Below are positions 45,394-54,865 of a DNA stretch of 64,000 nucleotides, piece by piece. The stretch's first letter is position 1. Each line of letters opens with the position of its first letter. The translations under genes and the position numbers were made by a program. The notes below the pieces were generated by a model that saw nothing but the letters and a program-made list of their open reading frames with translations, made no database searches and was not told where the DNA came from. Source of the stretch: Lewinellaceae bacterium (GTDB taxonomy: Bacteria; Bacteroidota; Bacteroidia; Chitinophagales; Saprospiraceae); the NCBI GenBank assembly GCA_016712415.1, contig JADJRC010000050.1, positions 301,923-365,922 of the forward strand. The letters are read 5' to 3'.

Positions 45394-48300
45394 TTACCCG
45401 TTTGGGTGATTTGGATGACAAGTCGGATAATCGTACCGGCTCCCGGCGCCGAGTCCAGGCTGAATTTTCCTCCGATTTTTTCCGCACGTGCCGTCATATT
45501 CGACAGGCCGTTACCCGTTTTTACTGCTTCGGTATCAAACCCCCGCCCATCGTCGCGGAATTCGATTGTCAGTGTATCGGCGTCCACGGTGATCCGGAGT
45601 TTTGCCCTTGTTGCGTGCGCATACTTGACACAGTTGTTAGCGGCCTCCTTAAAGATCAGCAGGATGTGCCGCCTCTGGTTGCTGTTCAGGTGCATTTCGC
45701 GAAAACCCGGACTGATACCTTCCGCACTGAAGCGCGTTTCAGACCAGGAAAACAACTCGTTGGCGAAATCGCGGAGACGCGTCAGCATTTCGTATACATT
45801 GTCGTTTTCCGGGTCCAGAACCCAGATAAAGTCGCGCATCCCGTTTCGCAAATCCTGTATGTTGTTTTCCATCTGTTCCATGAGTTGGAGTGTCGCCGTA
45901 TTATCCCGAACCATGTTCTTCACCACCTCGCTGAGCAGAGCGATCTTTGTGATCCTGTTGCCTGCTTCATCGTGAAAATCGAGCGCCGTTCTTTTCCGGA
46001 ACCGCTCCCGTTCCTCAATCTTAACCTGTTCCATGCGCCTGACGGCCTTTATTCGCTGCCAGAAAACCACCCACACTGCACCGCCAATAAGCGTTGCGAG
46101 CAGTGCGTATGCCCACCAGCGTTGCCACCAGGGCGGCAAAATATGAATACGGATGCTGACCGGTTTGTCATTCCACACACCATCGTGATTGGCGGCCCTG
46201 ACACAGAAGGTATAATGGCCCGGCAACAGGCGCGGATAGGCTGCATAACGGCGAGAGCCACTCTCCACCCATTCCGCATCTACACCCACCATCCGGTATG
46301 CGTAAAGATTGTTTTCCGGTTGCCGGTAGCCCAGTGCGGCAAATTCAAACGCGATAAAATTCTGGTCGTGCCGCAGTACAATCTCTTCGGTTGCCTGTAT
46401 AGCATACTGCAAAGCATACTGGCGCCCTCCGGTATGGCCTACTTTCACAGATTGGTTGAACAGTTGAAAATCGGTGATAACCACGGGCGGCGCAACCGGA
46501 TAAGGCTTGATGTTACGCGGATCAAAAACCGTCAACCCTGCCGTGCCGCCGAAACAAAACCTGCCGTCGCGGGTCCTGTAAAAGGAGTGCTGGTTAAACT
46601 CGTTGCCCTGCAATCCGTCTGCGGCATCGTAGGTCTGTACCAGATCAATACTGTCGTGCCGTACTTCAAAATATGCGAGGCCGCGGTTTGTGCTCATCCA
46701 AAGGCGACCGGCAGCATCTTCCAGTATGCCGTAAACGACTTCATTCGGCAGTCCGTCTTTTTGGGAAAAGCGTTTAAACCGGCCATCGCCAAGATAAAGG
46801 TTAAGTCCGTTGGCCGTACAGACCCATAACCGCTGCCGGCTGTCTTCAAACAGCGACAGGATCATGTTGCTGCTGATAGAAGCGTCGTCGTCCGGCATAT
46901 GCAGGAAGGCCCTGAAATGCCCTGTATCCCTGTCGAGCAGGCATAAGCCGCCATTCGCCGTACCTACCCAGAATCTGCCGCCACTGTCTTCCAGCAAGCA
47001 AAAAATGTATTGATGTGGCAAAGCGCCGCCAGTGTTTTCCGTGGTGTATACCTTGTGGCGGCCCTTGATCCGATCCCAGCGGATCAGGCCTTGACCGGGG
47101 GTAGCCAGCCAGGTAATATTCCTGCGGTCGCGATAGACGGCATTGATCCCGGCGCCCTGGAGGATTGAATCGAATTGTCTGACGGGGCTGAAATACCATT
47201 CCAGGGGCGCTTTTTGTATCAACAGGGCAAAACCGTTGCGGCGAAATGTGACCCACAATGAGTCCGTACCTGCCGGAATGACACGAAGCACGTAAGCATA
47301 GGGGATTGCCGGGTTGTTGCGCGGATGGATGCATCGGGTTTGCCACGCATGTGGATCGGAACCGAAGTTTTGCACCATGGTCAGGCCCTCATTAGTAGCG
47401 ATCCAGCCTGTGCCGGATGCCCCTTCAGCCATTCCAAGGATGGAATTGGCGCATAACCCGCGGCCGTTTTCTCCAAATCGCAGGGTACTGAAGGGCGAAG
47501 GGGCGGCAAATATACAATTGATGCCCTCACGGGTACCGGCCAGCAACAACCCTGGTTCGGGCTCCAGCAAGGAATTGACCATATCACTGGAAAGCGAAGC
47601 GGTAATGCCGGCAGTATGGGTAAGGGTGGAAATTTCCATATCCGGGTATTTCCCATCAATACGGGCCAGTCCACTGGTGGTGCCTACCCACAGATGATCG
47701 TTAACATCGGTGAGCAGCGACAGGATGTTGTGATCCTGTAATGCCCCGGAAAGATTAACCGGCTCCGCAACTGCAACGCCGCCGGCAGTGCTCCGGCGCT
47801 CCAGCCTGAACAGGCCGGCAGGTGTTCCGATCCAAAACGCTCCGGCGTCTCCGGGAGCAATGGCGTTGACGGTCGGCATTTGCCCATCCGTAAAGGATAC
47901 TGCTGTGAGCACTTGCCGATCAGTATTCCAGCAAAAAAGCCCCTGTGCGCACCCGATCAGTACCTCATTCTCCGAATATGGTTCAAGCGCGACGATGTTG
48001 AGCAGTGTTGCCAGGGATGGATGGACTGGACGAAAGCGACGGGCTGTCAGGTCGAAAGTCCAAAGCCCTTTGTCCGATCCGACCAGCAGGGCGCCCACCG
48101 GATATTCACAAATGGAACGGATCGCATTTTCGGATACTGTCTTTCCGGCAAAGGCAACCGGCCTGTACGTCTGGAAACGTTCCTGTTTGGCGTCGTACCG
48201 GCAGAGTCCGCCACCAAACGTACCGATCCACATGTCGCCCCGGCTGTCTTCAAATAAACTCCAGATATAATTATTACTCAGGCTGGTGGTGTCGCCGGGT

Positions 48301-48524
48301 CGATGGTAGTACTGCCGGAAGGCATAGGCATCGTAGCGGTTGAGGCCATCCTGTGTGCCGAGCCATACAAAGCCCAGCCGGTCTTTGACCATGCAGTTTA
48401 CCTGCCCCTGCGACAGTCCCTGATCGATAGAAATCCGCTTGTACACAGACAAGGGAGCCTGGGCCACAGCCGGTCCCGGCATCCATAAAAAAGGGAAAAT
48501 AGCGGCAAGGGGGAAAAGTTTCAC
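45390..48524 (-). CDS. histidine kinase with two-component propeller sensor, 1044 aa
   Basis: A signal peptide (about residues 1-21) is followed by repeats of the regulator-propeller type (GLSQGQVNCMVKDRLGFVWLGTQDGLNRYD, SLFEDSRGDMWIGTFGGGLCRYD) forming a large periplasmic beta-propeller (about 25-690), then a Y_Y_Y domain, one membrane helix (WWAYALLATLIGGAVWVVF), and a cytoplasmic HisKA_3 (FHDEAGNRITKIALLSEV, with the phospho-His) and HATPase part (FKEAANNCVKYAHATRAK, DDGRGFD, GLSNMTARAEKIGG). Unlike hybrid kinases of Bacteroides it lacks a fused receiver; the separate NarL-type regulator follows. The signal sensed is unknown. Confidence 0.95.
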   Translation of the reverse strand: MKLFPLAAIFPFLWMPGPAVAQAPLSVYKRISIDQGLSQGQVNCMVKDRLGFVWLGTQDGLNRYDAYAFRQYYHRPGDTTSLSNNYIWSLFEDSRGDMWIGTFGGGLCRYDAKQERFQTYRPVAFAGKTVSENAIRSICEYPVGALLVGSDKGLWTFDLTARRFRPVHPSLATLLNIVALEPYSENEVLIGCAQGLFCWNTDRQVLTAVSFTDGQMPTVNAIAPGDAGAFWIGTPAGLFRLERRSTAGGVAVAEPVNLSGALQDHNILSLLTDVNDHLWVGTTSGLARIDGKYPDMEISTLTHTAGITASLSSDMVNSLLEPEPGLLLAGTREGINCIFAAPSPFSTLRFGENGRGLCANSILGMAEGASGTGWIATNEGLTMVQNFGSDPHAWQTRCIHPRNNPAIPYAYVLRVIPAGTDSLWVTFRRNGFALLIQKAPLEWYFSPVRQFDSILQGAGINAVYRDRRNITWLATPGQGLIRWDRIKGRHKVYTTENTGGALPHQYIFCLLEDSGGRFWVGTANGGLCLLDRDTGHFRAFLHMPDDDASISSNMILSLFEDSRQRLWVCTANGLNLYLGDGRFKRFSQKDGLPNEVVYGILEDAAGRLWMSTNRGLAYFEVRHDSIDLVQTYDAADGLQGNEFNQHSFYRTRDGRFCFGGTAGLTVFDPRNIKPYPVAPPVVITDFQLFNQSVKVGHTGGRQYALQYAIQATEEIVLRHDQNFIAFEFAALGYRQPENNLYAYRMVGVDAEWVESGSRRYAAYPRLLPGHYTFCVRAANHDGVWNDKPVSIRIHILPPWWQRWWAYALLATLIGGAVWVVFWQRIKAVRRMEQVKIEERERFRKRTALDFHDEAGNRITKIALLSEVVKNMVRDNTATLQLMEQMENNIQDLRNGMRDFIWVLDPENDNVYEMLTRLRDFANELFSWSETRFSAEGISPGFREMHLNSNQRRHILLIFKEAANNCVKYAHATRAKLRITVDADTLTIEFRDDGRGFDTEAVKTGNGLSNMTARAEKIGGKFSLDSAPGAGTIIRLVIQITQTGN

Positions 48525-48540
48525 CTGTTAAAGATACAGG

Positions 48541-49497
48541 CTACTGCTGAAACAACGATTCTACAAACGCGCGCTTGTTGAAGATTTGCAGTTTGTCGAT
48601 GCTCTCCCCTACTCCAATGTACCGGATGGGTATTCTGAACTGGTCGCTGATACTGATGGCTACGCCGCCTTTGGCGGTGCCGTCGAGTTTGGTCAGGGCC
48701 AGGCAGGTGATCGGTGCAACTTCCGTGAATTGTTTCGCCTGTTCCTGGGCGTTCTGGCCGGTGGAGGCATCCAGAACGAGCAGGACGTCGTGCGGGGCGC
48801 CGGGCAGTTTTTTCTCGATGGAGCGGTGTATTTTGCCCAGTTCCTGCATCAGGTGGGTTTTGTTGTGCAGGCGACCTGCCGTGTCGATGATGGCGATATC
48901 GCACTGGTTGTCCAGTGCGTATTGCGTCGTTTCGAACGCTACGGCGCCCGGATCGGCATTCATGCCTTTGGAATAAAGGTCGCAGCCGACGCTGTCGGCC
49001 CATATCTTGAGCTGATCGACGGCGGCAGCGCGAAAGGTATCGGCAGCGCCGAGCACCACTTTGTAGCCGTTTTGTTTGAACTGATGCGCCAGTTTCCCGA
49101 TCGTGGTGGTTTTCCCCACCCCGTTGACGCCGATCACAAGCAGGACATAAGGTTTCTTTCCGGCCGGCACGTCAAAGTCTTCCGCGTCTTCCGTATTGTT
49201 TTCCGCGAGCAATCTGACGATCTCGTCGCGGAGTATCTCGTTGAGTTCGGAGGTGTTGACGTATTTATCACGCGCCACCCGCTCTTCGATACGGCCAATA
49301 ATCTTTACGGTGGTATCAAGCCCTACATCGCTGCTGATCAGCACGTTCTCCAGTTCGTCCAGCACCTCGACATCAACCGTGGTTTTGCCTGCAACTGCCC
49401 GGGAAAGTTTGTCGAAAAATCCTTCTTTTGTTTTCTCGAGTCCCTTGTCGAGGTCTTCCTTTTTTTCCCGGTTAAAAAATTTGTCAAAAAATCCCAT
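48541..49497 (-). CDS. ftsY: signal recognition particle receptor FtsY
   Basis: 318 residues. The short N-domain begins MGFFDKFFNREKKED; the SRP GTPase part has VIGVNGVGKTTTIGKL, the SRP-type DTFRAAAVDQLK, IIDTAGRLHNK and LALTKLDGTAKGG. It is the membrane receptor for the signal recognition particle that targets nascent membrane proteins. There is no long acidic A-domain as in E. coli FtsY, as usual for Bacteroidota. The kinase gene follows 16 bases later. Confidence 0.97.
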   Translation of the reverse strand: MGFFDKFFNREKKEDLDKGLEKTKEGFFDKLSRAVAGKTTVDVEVLDELENVLISSDVGLDTTVKIIGRIEERVARDKYVNTSELNEILRDEIVRLLAENNTEDAEDFDVPAGKKPYVLLVIGVNGVGKTTTIGKLAHQFKQNGYKVVLGAADTFRAAAVDQLKIWADSVGCDLYSKGMNADPGAVAFETTQYALDNQCDIAIIDTAGRLHNKTHLMQELGKIHRSIEKKLPGAPHDVLLVLDASTGQNAQEQAKQFTEVAPITCLALTKLDGTAKGGVAISISDQFRIPIRYIGVGESIDKLQIFNKRAFVESLFQQ

Positions 49498-49589
49498 TTT
49501 AAGGTTGGAGTTTGGAGTTTGAAGTTCCAGGGGCCGGGCCTTTGAGATTGCGCGTTACAACAGCTCCGGCTCCCGGTTTTCAAACTATA

Positions 49590-50360
49590 TCATATTTCAC
49601 CGTGCGTACGGCGCACGGTATCGATCAGTGATGATTTTTTGCGCCGCGACACTTCAACCGTTTCGCCGGTTTCGAGCACGAGGTAGCCGCCTTCGCCTTT
49701 GATATACGTCTTCATGAAGTTCATGTTGACGATGTGTTTTTTATGCACCCTTACGAAGCCGAGCGAGGCCAGCGTGTCTTCAAATGCCTTGATGGTACGG
49801 CTTGCCGTAATGCGTTCACCGTTTTTGAGCAGGAAGTGGGTATAATTGTCTTCCGCTTCGAGGCGGATAATATCGCGCAGCCGGACAAAGTGGATACCGT
49901 CGAGCCCGGAAATGCCGATTTTTTCAAAAGCATTGGGCGCGTTGGGGTTATAGTTTTGTTGAAGCACCTCCACCCGTTGTTTGGTGGCGGCGTTGCGCCT
50001 GCGTATCCTGCTTACGGCCTTTACCAGTTCTTCCCCGTCAATGGGTTTTACGACGTAATGGATGGCCGAAAACTCGAATGCGCGAAGCGCATATTTGTCA
50101 AAGGCGGTAACAAAAATGATATCGAAGGGTATTTCATCGAACTGCTGGAGCGCCTGAAAAACCAGGCCGTCGGGCAGGTTGATATCGAGAAAGGCCACAT
50201 CGAATTTGCCTTCGTTTTCCTCTGAAGCGAGCCGCAGCAGATCGGCATTCGAGCCGCCAGTGGCAACAATCTCTACGTCGGGGCAATAGTTGGCCAGTTG
50301 ATTCTGAAGGTTTTCCAGTCCTTCCGGTTCATCTTCAATGAGCAGTGCGCGAGTTGTCAT
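49590..50360 (-). CDS. LytTR-type response regulator
   Basis: 256 residues: a receiver domain (TTRALLIEDEPEGLENLQNQL, phospho-acceptor Asp in VAFLDINLPDGL) and a C-terminal LytTR DNA-binding domain (DIIRLEAEDNYTHFLLKNGERITASRTIKAFEDTLA, FVRVHKKHIVNMNFMKTYIKGEGGYLVLETGETVEVSRRKKSSL). Its usual partner, a LytS-type histidine kinase, is not adjacent. Likely controls cell-surface or envelope genes, but this is only the family trend. Confidence 0.94.
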   Translation of the reverse strand: MTTRALLIEDEPEGLENLQNQLANYCPDVEIVATGGSNADLLRLASEENEGKFDVAFLDINLPDGLVFQALQQFDEIPFDIIFVTAFDKYALRAFEFSAIHYVVKPIDGEELVKAVSRIRRRNAATKQRVEVLQQNYNPNAPNAFEKIGISGLDGIHFVRLRDIIRLEAEDNYTHFLLKNGERITASRTIKAFEDTLASLGFVRVHKKHIVNMNFMKTYIKGEGGYLVLETGETVEVSRRKKSSLIDTVRRTHGEI

Positions 50361-50580
50361 ATCGTTTTGATTTTGATGATTAGCATCGCAAAAGTCTGTA
50401 TTTATTTACAATAAGAAGCACGACAGGCGTGGATAAAGTCGTGCAAATGATAAATATATTAAATATGCTGCCCGGCGGGTCAGGTGTACCAACGACACGA
50501 GCCACCCCGAACAGGTCAGGGTGGCTCGTATGGTTAATTCTTAAAAGTAGACAAGCGATAATCCGCTGATCCGGCCCGGA

Positions 50581-52080
50581 TCAATATTCCCTGATCTTCA
50601 GGCGCATACCCACATTGAGGGCGCTGGTATTATTCAACTTGCGCAAACTTTCAACAGAGGTGGCATATTGCCGGGCGATATCCTCCAGCGACTCGTTTCG
50701 TCGCACCGTATGATACTGATACTGTGCATCGCCGGACAAGGATTCCCTTCGTATAATGGTTGTGGGCGGCTGCGTATTCGCCGCTGCCGGCGCCGGGTCA
50801 TTCTGTGGCGGCGTTGCATTCAGTTTTATCCTGGTTTTGGAGGCATTTTTATCGGGCGCTTCAATCCGGATGGCGGAGTGTTTTTGCACATACACTGGGT
50901 GCCATATCTTGAGCGTCTGGCCGGAGTAGACATAATTGGTTTCCAGGCCGTTCCAGGCTTTCAGGTGATCGCCGCTGCACCCGATCTTCTGCGCAAACGC
51001 ATCAATATGGTCGGGCTGTTGAATATTGACAAGACTGTGCCAGTAGCGGCCGTCGCCGATGTTGCTGTTGGCATAGTTGTCGTTGCTTTCCAGGGTATAA
51101 GTGCGGCTGCCGAGTGTGTTGAGGTAGCGGACAAACGCCGGCATCACGCGTTCGGGCAGTACGATAAAATGTCCCCCTTTGGTCGGCGGCACATAATCGC
51201 GGCGGAAGCTCGGGTTGAGCGTCTTTACCATGGCGTAGTCGATACCCGTTGCTTCGGCGATATCCCTGAACGAGAGACCGTCGTATACCGTAATATAGGT
51301 GGTCAGTTGCTCGTCAAAATCAGGATCGTAAGGACTTAATCCGTGCGCCTGGTAATAATTGCAGATATAGGTAGCGGCAATAAAGGCCGGCACATAATTG
51401 CGTGTTTCCTGTGGCAGGTAGCGTTGAATACTCCAGAAATTGCGGCTGTGCGCGCGTTTAATGGCCGAATTTACGCGACCGGGGCCGCTGTTGTAGGCGG
51501 CCAGCGCGAGGGCCCAGTCGTTGAACTGGGCGTACAGTGCCTTGAGATAACGGGCGGCAGCGTCGGTGCTTTTAACCGGGTCGCTGCGCTCTTCCACCAC
51601 ACCGGAGGTCCGCAAACCGTAATCGGCGCCGGTGGCGGGCATAAACTGCCACAATCCCGTAGCGCCTACCCGCGATACCGCCTTGGGGTTCAGGGCTGAT
51701 TCCACCACGGAAAGATATTTCAGGTCGCTGGGGAGTCCGTGCTCACGCAATTTCTGCTCAAAAAGCGGAAAATAGGTGAGGCGTTTGCCCAGCATGGTCT
51801 TGGTTTTTTCCGTTTTGGTCTGAACATACGTTTTGATGTAGCCTTTGACTACTCCGTTTGTTTTCAACTCCAGACATCCGGAAAGGTAGGAAAGCCTTTC
51901 ACGAAGTTCGGCATCGGTAAGGTTGAGGTAAACAGCGCCTTTGGGGACCAACATGTCCGCCGAATCGGCGGGATCTGCTAAATCCGCATCCTGGACATCA
52001 GCATTCTGCGCCAGCAGGGGTAAGGTAAAAAAGGCAAAAAACAGGGTTACCCAGTAGAAAATAGGCTTTCTCGACTGCAT
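50581..52080 (-). CDS. LysM lytic transglycosylase (MltD-like)
   Basis: 499 residues from 52080, giving signal MQSRKPIFYWVTLFFAFFTLPLLAQ. The transglycosylase domain has the catalytic Glu in SVVESALNPKAVS, then VGATGLWQFMPATGADYGL and ALAAYNSGPGRVNSAIKRA. A LysM-like segment (SLVNIQQPDHIDAFAQKIGCSG) and a second C-terminal LysM (YHTVRRNESLEDIARQYATSVESLRKLNNTSALNVGMRLKI) bind peptidoglycan. It cleaves glycan strands in the periplasm. The frame is open to 52131, but the signal supports 52080. Confidence 0.94.
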   Translation of the reverse strand: MQSRKPIFYWVTLFFAFFTLPLLAQNADVQDADLADPADSADMLVPKGAVYLNLTDAELRERLSYLSGCLELKTNGVVKGYIKTYVQTKTEKTKTMLGKRLTYFPLFEQKLREHGLPSDLKYLSVVESALNPKAVSRVGATGLWQFMPATGADYGLRTSGVVEERSDPVKSTDAAARYLKALYAQFNDWALALAAYNSGPGRVNSAIKRAHSRNFWSIQRYLPQETRNYVPAFIAATYICNYYQAHGLSPYDPDFDEQLTTYITVYDGLSFRDIAEATGIDYAMVKTLNPSFRRDYVPPTKGGHFIVLPERVMPAFVRYLNTLGSRTYTLESNDNYANSNIGDGRYWHSLVNIQQPDHIDAFAQKIGCSGDHLKAWNGLETNYVYSGQTLKIWHPVYVQKHSAIRIEAPDKNASKTRIKLNATPPQNDPAPAAANTQPPTTIIRRESLSGDAQYQYHTVRRNESLEDIARQYATSVESLRKLNNTSALNVGMRLKIREY

Positions 52081-52567
52081 CGTTGCGATTACTGTGTTTA
52101 GTACAAAAATGATTACACCGGGATGAAACAAAGGCGAAAAACGCAGGCAATGAAATTTTATTCTTCGGGTGGGTATAATAAATGCCTGTTAACGCCTCAA
52201 TACCGGAATTTCGGAGGAAAGAAGGGGCAAAAGTCGCACTTTCAATCGGGTAGACGTAGCATTCAAATGTTAAAATACCAAACCATTTGCAAATTCGCCC
52301 ACAGATGACATTATGCGATACAGGGCAATGACCGAACAAAGCGGGATTTTCAGGCAAAAAAAACGAAATGAATATCAAAGTTTTGGGTCCGGGGCCAACT
52401 TTTTAGCGAAATTTTATTTTGCTTCAGAAAAAGTTGAAAACACCAATGGTTTTATGCCGAACCTGTGTACTTTTGCGCGGCTTTTTAAAGAAATGACGCC
52501 TGCTGGTTCCGAAATATTTGGCCAACTGCGGAAAAAGGGCGTCAAAAACCAAACATCATTTCGTTTT
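52081..52567. other. 487-base intergenic region between mltD-like and atpD, divergent
   Basis: Divergent promoter region. I see no convincing gene here: the open frame upstream of atpD has no family sequence before MANIGRIKQ. A candidate -7 box for atpD is at 52468-52475. The leader would be about 90 bases. Confidence 0.6.
52468..52475 (+). promoter_or_regulatory. possible -7 element for atpD-atpC
   Basis: TACTTTTG matches TAnnTTTG and lies 92 bases before the atpD ATG. No standard -33 TTTG at 19-21 bases upstream; the nearest TTG is about 31 bases away. Confidence 0.35.
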
Positions 52568-54082
52568 ATGGCTAATATCGGTCGTATCAAACAAATTATT
52601 GGCGCCGTTGTGGATGTAGACTTCAGCGGTCCCGACAGCAAGTTGCCGGAAATTCTGAGCGCCCTTGAGATCAAACGCGAAGACGGCTCCACACTGGTGC
52701 TCGAAGTGCAGCGCCACCTCGGCGAAGACGGCGTTCGCACCATTGCCATGGACTCTACCGACGGTCTGACCCGCGGCGTGGAATGTGTCGATACCGGCTC
52801 CCCGATCGCCATGCCGGTCGGCGAAGAAGTCCGCGGTCGCCTCTTCAACGTAGTAGGCGAGGCAATTGACGGCATCGGCAAGGTTACCAAAGGCAAAAAC
52901 GCCTATGTTATTCACCGCAAACCGCCGGCCTACGAAGACCTTTCGACCGAACGCGAAATCCTGTACACCGGTATTAAAGTAATCGACCTGATCGAACCGT
53001 ACGCAAAAGGCGGCAAGATCGGTCTCTTCGGCGGCGCCGGTGTAGGCAAAACGGTGTTGATCATGGAACTGATCAACAACATTGCCAAAGCATACGACGG
53101 TATGTCGGTATTCGCCGGTGTGGGTGAGCGTACCCGCGAAGGCAACGACCTGCTGCGCGAAATGATCGAATCCAACGTAATCAAGTACGGCGATGCCTTC
53201 AAACATTCCATGGAAGAAGGCGGCTGGGACCTGAGCAAAGTAGACAAGGCAGAACTCGCCAAATCGCAGGCAACCCTGGTGTTCGGTCAGATGAACGAAC
53301 CGCCCGGCGCGCGTGCCCGCGTGGCCCTGTCGGGTCTGACCATGGCTGAATATTTCCGCGACGGCGACCTGAGCGATCCCGCCGGCGGCCGTGATATCCT
53401 GTTCTTTGTGGACAACATCTTCCGTTTCACCCAGGCAGGCTCCGAAGTATCGGCACTGCTTGGCCGTATGCCATCGGCAGTAGGTTACCAGCCTACGCTG
53501 GCCACCGAGATGGGTGTCATGCAGGAGCGCATCACGTCGACCAAACGCGGTTCCATCACGTCGGTGCAGGCCGTTTATGTTCCTGCCGACGACTTGACGG
53601 ACCCGGCCCCGGCGACGACGTTTGCCCACCTTGACGCCACGACGGTATTGAGCCGCAAAATCGCATCGCTGGGTATCTATCCCGCCGTTGACCCGCTCGA
53701 CTCCACCTCGCGTATCCTCGATCCGAAAATCATCGGCGACGAGCACTACAACTGCGCCCAGCGTGTGAAGGTGATCTTGCAGCGTTACAACGAATTGCAG
53801 GATATCATCGCCATTCTCGGCATGGAAGAACTGTCGGACGAAGACAAACTGGTTGTATCGCGCGCACGCCGTGTGCAGCGCTTCCTGTCCCAGCCGTTCC
53901 ACGTGGCCGAACAGTTCACCGGTCTGAAAGGTGTGCTCGTTTCGATCGACGAAACCATCCGCGGATTCAACATGATTATGGACGGCGAACTCGACGAATA
54001 CCCGGAAGCAGCATTCAACCTCGTCGGCACAATCGACCACGCCATCGAAAAAGGCAAAAAACTGCTGGCTGAAGCATCTTAA
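52568..54082 (+). CDS. atpD: F1Fo ATP synthase subunit beta
   Basis: 504 residues from the ATG at 52568; the longer open frame to 52313 lacks family sequence. It has the Walker A GGAGVGKTVLIMEL, the DELSEED-region equivalent EELSDEDKLV, VDNIFRFTQAGSEVSALLGRMPSAVGYQPTL and PAVDPLDSTSR, all standard. This is the catalytic beta subunit of the ATP synthase at the inner membrane. As in other Bacteroidota, atpD and atpC are apart from the rest of the ATP synthase genes. Confidence 0.98.
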   Translation: MANIGRIKQIIGAVVDVDFSGPDSKLPEILSALEIKREDGSTLVLEVQRHLGEDGVRTIAMDSTDGLTRGVECVDTGSPIAMPVGEEVRGRLFNVVGEAIDGIGKVTKGKNAYVIHRKPPAYEDLSTEREILYTGIKVIDLIEPYAKGGKIGLFGGAGVGKTVLIMELINNIAKAYDGMSVFAGVGERTREGNDLLREMIESNVIKYGDAFKHSMEEGGWDLSKVDKAELAKSQATLVFGQMNEPPGARARVALSGLTMAEYFRDGDLSDPAGGRDILFFVDNIFRFTQAGSEVSALLGRMPSAVGYQPTLATEMGVMQERITSTKRGSITSVQAVYVPADDLTDPAPATTFAHLDATTVLSRKIASLGIYPAVDPLDSTSRILDPKIIGDEHYNCAQRVKVILQRYNELQDIIAILGMEELSDEDKLVVSRARRVQRFLSQPFHVAEQFTGLKGVLVSIDETIRGFNMIMDGELDEYPEAAFNLVGTIDHAIEKGKKLLAEAS

Positions 54083-54104
54083 ATAATGATGAATGGTGAA
54101 TGAT

Positions 54105-54304
<200 letters not shown>

Positions 54305-54310
54305 CGAATT

Positions 54311-54562
54311 ATGTATCTGACGATCCTCAGTCCTGAAAAGGAAATATTTTCGGGCGCCGTAAAGTCGGTAAAAGTGCCGGGCAGTGCCGGGCAGTTTGAA
54401 TTGCTCGACAACCACGCCCCTATCGTATCTTCCCTGTCGAAAGGCGAAGTGCGCATCCTCAAGGAAGGCGGTGAAAAGGTGACTTTCCAGGTGGAAGGCG
54501 GTTTCGTTGAAATGCTGAACAACGAGGTGTCTCTGCTGGTGTCCAGCGTGAAGGAAAACTGA
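54311..54562 (+). CDS. atpC: F1Fo ATP synthase subunit epsilon (short)
   Basis: 83 residues: MYLTILSPEKEIFSGAVKSVKVPGSAGQFELLDNHAPIVSSLSKGEVRIL, then GGFVEMLNNEVSLLVSSVKEN. This is the beta-sandwich N-terminal domain of the epsilon subunit. The C-terminal helical hairpin present in E. coli epsilon (about 138 residues) is missing, as in many Bacteroidota. That hairpin is the inhibitory part, so the control of this enzyme should differ. It lies 228 bases after atpD, the gap being the repeat array. Confidence 0.95.
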   Translation: MYLTILSPEKEIFSGAVKSVKVPGSAGQFELLDNHAPIVSSLSKGEVRILKEGGEKVTFQVEGGFVEMLNNEVSLLVSSVKEN

Positions 54563-54583
54563 TATTGCCTGTTTTCAGGAATG

Positions 54584-54624
54584 AAAACGCCATCGTCGCT
54601 GCTGCGACGGTGGCGTTTTGCATT
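54584..54624 (+). terminator. terminator after atpC
   Basis: A 16-bp stem (54584-54599 with 54604-54619, one G-T pair) around a 4-base TGCT loop. Its arms begin AAAACGCC and end GGCGTTTT, so it can end transcripts from either side. Confidence 0.9.
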
Positions 54625-54672
54625 GGGAGGGAGGTAACGTGCAAGTGCGAATTTGACAGGAGTTGAATCTTT

Positions 54673-54840
54673 GAGACAGGATTTACAAGATTTACAGGTT
54701 AGATATGTGTATTCATTTGAGACAGGATTAACAGGATTTACAGGAGATATGTCCTCATCTGAGACAGGATTTACAAGATAGATATGTTCTCATTTGAGAC
54801 AGGATTAATAAGATTTACAGGATGGATATGCACGCATCTG
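54673..54840. repeat. four GAGACAGGATTTACA repeats downstream of atpC
   Basis: Repeats start at 54673, 54719, 54761 and 54796, each opening GAGACAGGATT(T/A) then acaagatttacag and gatatgt. Lengths vary (46, 42 and 35 bases) because of small internal deletions. No gene is present. Confidence 0.85.
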
Positions 54841-54865
54841 ATGAGCAGGCTCTTGAGACCCGCCA

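Larger units (their letters stand above)
54563..54865. other. 303-base gap after atpC: terminator then repeat array
   Basis: Holds the atpC terminator (54584-54619), a short A/T-mixed stretch to 54672 with nothing visible, then the GAGACAGGATT repeats to 54840. No gene seen. Confidence 0.7.

Noticed and set aside
52556..54040. 494-codon open frame on the minus strand across atpD
   Set aside because: It is exactly antisense to a well-conserved gene; its protein has no family sequence and arises from the codon use of atpD.
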